Positions 1 to 4,922 of a stretch of DNA of 17,026 nucleotides are shown here, in pieces. The position numbers and the translations under genes are program-made. The notes under the pieces are model-generated. The model searched no databases. It saw only the letters and a list, made by a program, of their open reading frames with translations, and was not told the DNA's origin. The first letter of the stretch is position 1. Each line of letters opens with the position of its first letter. Source of the DNA: JAAFJT01 sp043772905 (GTDB lineage Bacteria > Bacteroidota > Bacteroidia > Chitinophagales > Saprospiraceae); the NCBI GenBank assembly GCA_043772905.1, contig JAYVFS010000054.1, forward strand, positions 1 through 17,026, in the 5' to 3' direction.

Positions 1-7
1 TTTGTCG

Positions 8-64
8 AAGGCTGCATTGTTAAATTTGTTTTGTTCTTTAATCACAAATTTAGCAGCCTTTTTT
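8..64 (+). terminator. Intrinsic terminator of a gene left of the window
   Basis: AAGGCTGC (8-15) pairs with GCAGCCTT (53-60), and TAAATTTGT (21-29) pairs with ACAAATTTA (44-52), giving a two-part stem. A T-run (59-64) follows on the plus strand. This fits rho-independent termination of a plus-strand transcript entering from the left. The minus direction has no T-run, so it is not a good terminator for the transposase gene at 167-613. Confidence 0.55.
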
Positions 65-166
65 ATTCTTCTCCAATAACAACAATCTTGTGAAATAACC
101 ATGTCCCTTTGGGATTAGGATACATTAAATTCTTCTCGATATTCTATTTTCACCGAAATCACTTTA

Positions 167-613
167 TCAATCGAGATATTTTTCTTCAAATATTATATCA
201 TGCTCATGCAATAAGCCTTTCAATTCATCACGAAATGTAGTTTTTGCATGGTGTATCTCTTGGTTTTTCACATATTCAATCAATACGTCTTTCGCACTGA
301 TATGATAAGTGAAAGCGGCATACCCTTCTTGCCAACCACCAAAATATGGAAAAATACCTTTTTCTTTAATAAAACTGGTACTGCCCAACTTAATGTCTTT
401 GACTAAATTAGCCAATGCAACGGTCGGATGCAAATCTGTCACAATGTGTATATGGTCTTCGATACCGTTGATGCGATACAAATGGCATTTTTTATTTTTC
501 AAAATCCCCCATATATCTTTAAATAACTCGGGGCGTTGTTCTTTTATCAATGTACGTTCACGGTATTTCGTACTGAATACGATTTGATATAAAATTTGTG
601 TGTAAGTACTCAT
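167..613 (-). CDS. IS200-like HUH transposase, REP-associated (RAYT) type
   Basis: This 148-residue protein belongs to the Y1 (HUH, single-tyrosine) transposase family. These enzymes cut and rejoin single-stranded DNA at hairpin-bearing ends. The HUH motif is His54-Ile-His56 (in DHIHIV), and the catalytic tyrosine is Tyr114 in YVKNQ, the usual YxxxQ spacing. The length matches family members, so the gene looks intact. I chose the ATG at 613 because the family N-terminus (MSTYTQILYQIVFSTK) begins there; the open frame extends to 715 only through REP-like repeat sequence. There is no accessory TnpB. Five palindromic units lie just upstream (667-884), which is the RAYT-plus-REP arrangement rather than that of an ordinary IS200 copy. 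Assignment to the family is firm. That it acts on the neighbouring repeats is inference. Confidence 0.9.
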   Translation of the reverse strand: MSTYTQILYQIVFSTKYRERTLIKEQRPELFKDIWGILKNKKCHLYRINGIEDHIHIVTDLHPTVALANLVKDIKLGSTSFIKEKGIFPYFGGWQEGYAAFTYHISAKDVLIEYVKNQEIHHAKTTFRDELKGLLHEHDIIFEEKYLD

Positions 614-666
614 AGACGTTTGATTTTTAAAAATGAATAAATGAATTTTTGTTAAAAAATATTTTA

Positions 667-884
667 AACTCCGAAGGAGTTTAACGCGAATAGAAAAATA
701 AAATGAACATCCCAACTCCGAAGGAGTTCAACACGAATAAATAACCGCAAACATAATTATTCATGTTGAACTCTTTCGGAGTTGGGGAAATGTTTCGTCA
801 ATTATTCTATTCGTGTTGAACTCCTTCGGAGTTAGGGGATTTTTTCCATTGATTTTCTATTCGTGTTGAATCCCTTCGGGATTT
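667..884. repeat. Array of five REP-like palindromic units beside the RAYT gene
   Basis: Units lie at 667-692, 714-739, 759-785, 808-835 and 858-884. Each has a hairpin of the form AACTCC-TTC-GGAGTT with a flank of the type TATTCGTGTTG on one side. The first two units are inverted relative to the last three. Unit 5 has AATCCC-TTC-GGGATT: both arms changed together, so pairing is kept. Unit 3 has a single change (CTCTTTCGGAG). The array fills the space between the transposase start and the end of the broken hsdR gene. A weaker hairpin, TCCCTTTGGGA (104-114), lies beyond the 3' end of the transposase and may be a worn copy. The layout resembles REP/BIME clusters associated with RAYT genes. Confidence 0.85.
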
Positions 885-886
885 TT

Positions 887-1159
887 TTATGCTGTTTTAT
901 ACAGCTCGTTTTCTAATTCTTGCACCGCCGCCAAATATTGTGCTTTGTTGCCAAACGCTTTAATGATTTCCATAGGCGAACCAAAATCCGTCAAAGGATG
1001 CACCCGCAAAACGTCCATACTTTCGATATTGGCAATGCCTTCGTCGGCATATTTATCCAATAGAACTTCTAAGACTTTGCGGGCTTGTTCGCCGTATTTG
1101 GTGAAATAATTGCGTTTTTTGACATTATTAGCCCTTTCTTTTCGGGTTAGAGGCTTTTG
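887..1159 (-). pseudogene. hsdR: Detached C-terminal end of HsdR (out of frame)
   Basis: In a different minus frame from the main hsdR reading frame, the sequence reads QKPLTRKERANNVKKRN, then KYGEQARKVLEVLLDKYADE, then a stretch containing GSPMEIIKAFGNK, and ends LENELYKTA with a stop at 887-889. This is the familiar end of EcoEI-type HsdR subunits (C-terminal helical domain, preceded in the family by a motif like DQPPLTRKERA). The main frame stops at 1147-1149, only a few codons after this frame becomes recognisable. From memory of the family, about 85-90 residues normally lie between the VYVNGV segment and the PLTR segment; these are missing. It is therefore the fragment left by a deletion that also shifted the frame, not a separate gene. 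Confidence 0.8.
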
Positions 1160-3030
1160 GCGGACACATTTACGCCATTGACATAGACTTTTTTTCGCGG
1201 TTCGCCTGCGCCGCCTGTTGTTTCAGGCGGTTCGGGATAACGTACTGAGGGGGGTACAATCACGATGTCTTCACCCGAAACTTCGTCAATAATCGGCGAA
1301 GTATCGGTTTCTTCTTCGTCAATAATATGACTCAAATCCGTCTCTTCTGAAACAGGTTTTATGCGAATCGGGTCGCCATCAAAGTTTTTGTCGGCAAACA
1401 AATCTGTCGCATTTCTAAAATCTAAAATGGTGAAAAACATTTTACCAAATTCTTCATTAATACGTGTGCCACGTCCGATGATTTGCTTGAATTTGGTCAT
1501 CGAATTTATGTTGGCATCCAAGACAATCACTTTACAAGTAGTAGCATCAACGCCCGTCGTCATCAATTCAGAAGTCGTGGCAATGACAGGATACACATCT
1601 TCGGGATTCGTGAACGGATATAAAGCGCGTTTGCCTTCCTCATTGTCGCCCGTAATCTGCATAATGTATTGAGAATTGGCGGACACCAAATCGGCATTGT
1701 GTTTTGCCAAAGCCGAGCGCATCCGTTCCGCATGGTCAATGTCAACACAAAAGACAATTGTTTTTGCGAAGCGGTCATAACCTTTTAGGAACTCTGTCAA
1801 TTTTTGGGCAACCACATCTGTCCGCTCATCAATGACCAAATGGCGGTCAAAATCTTTTCGATTATAAATACGGTCTTCGACAATATGACCGTCTTTATCG
1901 GTTTTATTTTTTTCAGGTCGCCACCCCTCAGTATCCACATTCAAAGCCACGCGAACCACTCGATAAGGTGCGAGAAAACCGTCGTCAATGCCTTGCTTCA
2001 AGGAATAGGTATAAATGGGTTCACCGAAATAATCGGTATTACTCGTTTGTTTGGTTTCTTTTGGCGTAGCTGTCAAACCGATATGCGTTGCTTTCTTGAA
2101 ATACGTCAAAATTTCGCGCCAAGAACTGTCTTCTTTTGCGCTGCCTCTGTGGCACTCATCAATGACAATCAAGTCAAAAAATTCGGGTGAAAACTGTTTA
2201 TACGCATTGGCTTCTTCGTCACTACCCGACAAGCCTTGATACAAAGCCAAGTAGATTTCATAACTTTTATCAATTTGTCGGTTTTTAACAACCGTCATTT
2301 TGTCTTTAAAATGTTTAAAATCGCCACGTTTGGTTTGGTCAATCAGAGCGTTTCTATCAGCCAAAAACAAAATGCGTTTCTTCGCGCCACTTTTCCAAAG
2401 CCTGTGAATGATTTGAAAAGCCGTATAAGTTTTGCCTGTACCCGTTGCCATAACCAGAATGATTCTATCTTGTCCATTGGCAATGGCTTCAATGGTTCTA
2501 TTGACCGCAATTTGTTGGTAATAACGGGGTTTGCGGTTTGAGCCATCAAAATAATAATCTTGCGCTGCCATTTTTTCAGCAGCAGGTGTCGTGATGCCTT
2601 TATATTTTTTATATTTTTCCCAAAGCTGTTCGGGCGTAGGGAAATTATCCATACTCAATTCAGTTTCAATACTGGCATCCGTTGCCGTTCTGTCATGAAA
2701 CAGAAAGCCATCGCCATTGCTGCTAAACACACATGGAATGTCCAAAATACGGGCATATTCCAAAGCTTGTTGTATCCCAGCACGCACAGAGAGGTTGTTC
2801 TCTTTGGCTTCAATGATAGCGATAGGAATATTGGGTTTGTAGTAGAGGATATAGTCTGCCCGTTTTTGTTTACCCCGCGCCGTGAGTTTGCCCCGCACAT
2901 AAATTTTACCATCTGTAAAAGACACTTCTTCTAAAAGTTGTGTCATTTTGTTCCAACCCGCTTTTTCTACTGAGGGGGTAATAAATTTTGTGCAAATATC
3001 GCGTTCTGATAAGGTTTTTTTGTCAATCAT
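1147..3030 (-). CDS. hsdR: Type I restriction enzyme R subunit (EcoEI/HsdR type), truncated by deletion and frameshift
   Basis: HsdR is the motor and nuclease subunit of type I restriction: it translocates DNA by ATP hydrolysis and cuts it. From ATG 3030 the frame gives 627 residues. The N-terminal HSDR_N nuclease domain has Asp59 and Glu74-Ala-Lys76 (PD-(D/E)XK). The SF2 helicase motifs follow: ATGTGKT (195-201), DECH (291-294), GLTATP (318-323) and QIIGRGTR (516-523). The frame ends abruptly at VYVNGVNVSAKSL, and the true C-terminus continues out of frame at 887-1159. I chose MIDKKTLSERD as start; the open frame extends to 3231, but that part is low-complexity sequence unlike the family. 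No hsdM or hsdS lies in the window, so the gene is probably non-functional for restriction unless a partner exists elsewhere. It carries three copies of the ACCCCTCAGTA motif. Confidence 0.88.
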   Translation of the reverse strand: MIDKKTLSERDICTKFITPSVEKAGWNKMTQLLEEVSFTDGKIYVRGKLTARGKQKRADYILYYKPNIPIAIIEAKENNLSVRAGIQQALEYARILDIPCVFSSNGDGFLFHDRTATDASIETELSMDNFPTPEQLWEKYKKYKGITTPAAEKMAAQDYYFDGSNRKPRYYQQIAVNRTIEAIANGQDRIILVMATGTGKTYTAFQIIHRLWKSGAKKRILFLADRNALIDQTKRGDFKHFKDKMTVVKNRQIDKSYEIYLALYQGLSGSDEEANAYKQFSPEFFDLIVIDECHRGSAKEDSSWREILTYFKKATHIGLTATPKETKQTSNTDYFGEPIYTYSLKQGIDDGFLAPYRVVRVALNVDTEGWRPEKNKTDKDGHIVEDRIYNRKDFDRHLVIDERTDVVAQKLTEFLKGYDRFAKTIVFCVDIDHAERMRSALAKHNADLVSANSQYIMQITGDNEEGKRALYPFTNPEDVYPVIATTSELMTTGVDATTCKVIVLDANINSMTKFKQIIGRGTRINEEFGKMFFTILDFRNATDLFADKNFDGDPIRIKPVSEETDLSHIIDEEETDTSPIIDEVSGEDIVIVPPSVRYPEPPETTGGAGEPRKKVYVNGVNVSAKSL

Positions 3031-3254
3031 AATTGAAGGCAATTGGTGTTGGGAAATACGAATGTGAAGAACAGATAGAAAAGAGTTAAACACATCGCAA
3101 ATAAAACGATTCTTCCCATACAACAAAACAAACCCCCACAAATCTTCGCATTCAAATAAAAAAAAAGCCCATAAATAAAAAAAGTATTCTTTTCCACAAA
3201 AAAAACGCCTACACGTCAATGTATATCTCAAATTGGCATAAGTTTTGTTAATAT

Positions 3255-3441
3255 ATAATCAACACAAGGACAGGCGTTTGGGCGCGAGATTTTAGTGTTT
3301 AGACATCCCGAAAAGTAACCGATGTTTAAACGAAAACCAAGAGGACAACGAAGCAGCACCCAAACACCACAGTTTAAAAAAACCATTCTAAAACGACAGT
3401 CTTACAGCTCTATTTTTCGGCTTCACAAAGGTAGAAGTCGG
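3255..3441 (+). ncRNA. Possible structured RNA of unknown family
   Basis: A TATAAT hexamer lies at about 3255-3260. Downstream, 3273-3285 (GGCGTTTGGGCGC) can pair with 3356-3368 (GCACCCAAACACC) over 13 positions with two C-A mismatches. That closes an inner hairpin of 11 pairs, one of them G-U: GTTTAGACATC (3297-3307) with GATGTTTAAAC (3321-3331). A further hairpin pairs 3418-3424 with 3434-3440. I compared it by eye with SRP RNA, tmRNA, RNase P RNA and common riboswitches and saw no convincing match. The strand follows the TATAAT site, although consensus sigma-70 boxes are not typical in Bacteroidota. No clear terminator follows. It could equally be a decayed mobile element. Confidence 0.25.
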
Positions 3442-3481
3442 TTAATTCGGATGATTGAAGGCATTACAGCATTTCTATTTT

Positions 3482-3682
3482 TTGTTTCTATTCGAATTTG
3501 AAACGCTTATCCGCTTTATTTTTTTGCTTCTATTCAGTTTTGAAACGCTTATCCGCTTTATTTTTTTGCTTCTATTCGGTTTTGAAACGCTTATCCGCCT
3601 TATTTTTTTGCTTCTATTCGAATTTGAAACGCTTATCCGCTCTATTTTTTTGCTTCTATTCGGTTTTGAAACGCTTATCCAT
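3482..3682. repeat. Tandem array of 42-bp direct repeats, nearly five copies
   Basis: The anchor GAAACGCTTATCC starts at 3500, 3542, 3584, 3626 and 3668, an exact 42-bp period. Each unit has a T-tract, then TTGCTTCTATTC, a variable block (GAATTTG, AGTTTTG or GGTTTTG), the anchor and CGCTTTAT. Variants alternate rather than decay outward: the GAATTTG form occurs in units 1 and 4 and the GGTTTTG form in units 3 and 5, which suggests unequal exchange within the array. There are no unique spacers, so it is not a CRISPR array. Confidence 0.92.
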
Positions 3683-3760
3683 CAGCCGTTTTAGATTCAA
3701 TTGGGTAAAGATTAGGCTTATTAACACGTTGAATCAGTTGCTGTTCTGTCTGAAGTATGC

Positions 3761-3788
3761 ATCGTTCATCATTTATCATTCATCATTG
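3761..3788. repeat. Short CATT/ATCATT simple repeat
   Basis: Near-tandem units of TCATC, ATTTATC and ATTCATC run from 3761 to 3788, upstream of the 3836 gene. This is a low-complexity tract with no visible function. Confidence 0.5.
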
Positions 3789-3827
3789 CTTAGTAGATAA
3801 TTCCGTTTTTTATTCACCTTTTAACCA

Positions 3828-3842
3828 TTATCATAATGATAA
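3828..3842. promoter_or_regulatory. 15-bp perfect palindrome over the start codon
   Basis: TTATCATAATGATAA is perfectly palindromic around A3835 and includes the ATG at 3836-3838. It could be an operator or a small hairpin masking the start, or chance in A/T-rich DNA. Confidence 0.25.
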
Positions 3843-4789
3843 CAACTTCTTATAGTTGCTCGCAAGCCGAGCTGTATGAACTCTGTCGCAAAGGTTGGCA
3901 ACTCTGCGGCGACAATCTGGCGGCTTTTACTGCCTACAAACCCAAGTATGTGCTGTCCCTCATCAATGACTGTCTGGCAGCCATCAACACCGCCGAACTG
4001 ATGGACGACTCGAAAGCCCGTTATGCCCGTGCGCAAAACTTGCGTCTTGACCTTGTTGACAAAAAAGATGAAGTTTTGGACTGTTTTCAACTGTTGAAAG
4101 GCTATATCGAAGATGCCTATCGCGGCGAAAAAATCAAAACGATGATTTCGGCAGCTGGTCAGCAGTATTATACCAAAGTCAGTTCGTGCAGTTGGGTCAA
4201 CGTGACAGCTATGTTGAATGCGATGGGGCCATTTGTCACCAACAACTTGGCAGATTTGACCGCAGACAACAATATGCCCGCCAACTTTGGGACACAAATC
4301 CAGACCTTGAAGGCGGAATTTGATGCCTTGTACAAAAGTTGGAGCGACGCTGACAATGCCGCTTCCAATGAGACGGACGCAAAAATCACGATGAACAACA
4401 CGCTTGACAGTCAATTGAAAACGATGTTGTCGGATGCTCAAAAGATTTACAGAAAAGATGCGGTGATGGCTGAAAAGTTTACGTTGGGCGAATTGTTGAA
4501 CCAAGTGCGCGGCACCCGTCCGTCGGGCATCAATGGCAAGACCATCAACAGTGTGAATAAGAAGGCGATTGCAAACGCTAAAATCACTATCGTTGAACTC
4601 GGTATCGAGCTGATAAGCGATGAGAACGGTCTGTTTAAACTCACACCGATGGTGCTTGGCAAATATACCGTCATCATTGAAGCCGCTGGCTTCGAGACGG
4701 TTACATTGACAAAATATGAAATTAAATCGAGTGTGATGAATCGGTTGATTGTGAAGATGAAGGGGGTGGAGCGTTTGGTGGCGGCATAA
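3836..4789 (+). CDS. Unrecognised helical protein with C-terminal carboxypeptidase-regulatory-like domain
   Basis: The product has 317 residues. Residues 1 to about 225 look mainly alpha-helical and charged, with four cysteines before residue 50 (8, 18, 24, 46), further ones at 83 and 118, and no signal peptide or membrane segment. Residues about 232-308 resemble a CarboxypepD_reg/CNA-B-like beta-sandwich: GKTINSVNKKAIANAKITIV, then the turn SDENGLFKL (261-269), GKYTVIIEAAGFE and a final strand. Such domains are usually extracellular, so their presence on an apparently cytosolic helical protein is odd. Codon choice is more GC-rich than in the flanking genes, and the gene has no copy of the ACCCCTCAGTA motif; both could mean a separate origin. 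It converges on mutS across the palindrome at 4805-4890. I do not recognise a function. The ATG is the first in frame and overlaps a small palindrome. Confidence 0.75.
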   Translation: MITTSYSCSQAELYELCRKGWQLCGDNLAAFTAYKPKYVLSLINDCLAAINTAELMDDSKARYARAQNLRLDLVDKKDEVLDCFQLLKGYIEDAYRGEKIKTMISAAGQQYYTKVSSCSWVNVTAMLNAMGPFVTNNLADLTADNNMPANFGTQIQTLKAEFDALYKSWSDADNAASNETDAKITMNNTLDSQLKTMLSDAQKIYRKDAVMAEKFTLGELLNQVRGTRPSGINGKTINSVNKKAIANAKITIVELGIELISDENGLFKLTPMVLGKYTVIIEAAGFETVTLTKYEIKSSVMNRLIVKMKGVERLVAA

Positions 4790-4804
4790 GGTCATGTGGA
4801 ACTT

Positions 4805-4890
4805 AGGTATAGTAAACAGAAAATGAATGGTTTTTTATTTTTTTTTTGCAAAAAAAAGCAAAAACCATTCATTTTCTGTTTACTATACCT
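4805..4890. repeat. 86-bp long palindrome, copy 1 of the GGTATAGTA family
   Basis: The arms at 4805-4835 and 4860-4890 are exact reverse complements over 31 bp. They start with AGGTATAGTAAACAGAAAA and end with the complement. The centre is T-tract, GC, A-tract, interrupted by an A and a GC, so it pairs imperfectly. The element sits between the converging ends of the 3836 gene and mutS, where it could end transcription both ways. Its ends and centre are shared with 15063-15150 and 16947-17026, but the inner arm sequence differs. Confidence 0.93.
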
Positions 4891-4922
4891 TCACACTCCC
4901 TCGCCCTTCCCCACTCCTCGAA

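Larger units (their letters stand above)
3031..3835. other. 805-bp stretch without a supported gene
   Basis: This stretch lies between the divergent starts of hsdR (minus) and the 3836 gene (plus). It contains A/T-rich sequence with poly-A/T tracts (about 3031-3240), a foldable RNA-like segment (3273-3440), five 42-bp direct repeats (about 3482-3682), a CATT/ATCATT simple repeat (3761-3788) and a small palindrome over the next start codon. Open frames through the tandem repeats exist only because 42 is divisible by three. Confidence 0.6.

Noticed and set aside
614..715. N-terminal extension of the transposase from 715
   Set aside because: The extension is encoded by REP-like repeat sequence, and the family begins at MSTYTQ (613).
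1147..1160. Programmed ribosomal frameshift in hsdR
   Set aside because: There is no slippery heptamer or following structure, and about 85-90 family residues are missing at the junction, which a frameshift alone cannot explain.
3031..3231. N-terminal extension of hsdR from a start at 3231
   Set aside because: The extra 67 residues are rich in Phe, Cys and Tyr from A/T-rich tracts and do not resemble HsdR. MIDKKTLSERD at 3030 fits the family.
3482..3682. CRISPR array
   Set aside because: The repeats are directly adjacent with no unique spacers, and there are no cas genes.
3455..3800. Two overlapping open frames through the 42-bp repeats, giving repetitive hydrophobic peptides (LFFCFYS and FLLLF types)
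   Set aside because: The unit is 42 bp, divisible by three, so any stop-free frame stays open through the array. Two frames are open at once, composition is low-complexity and there is no family resemblance.
3821..4795. Long open frame on the minus strand opposite the 3836 gene
   Set aside because: It is rich in His, Gln and Arg, lacks any family pattern and mirrors the well-formed plus-strand gene; it is a shadow of that gene's codon use.
4805..4890. Ordinary rho-independent terminator as the full explanation of the 86-bp palindrome
   Set aside because: The stem is A/T-rich and 31 bp, and the T-tract lies at the centre rather than after the stem. The ends are shared with two distant copies, so it is a repeat family even if it also ends transcription.
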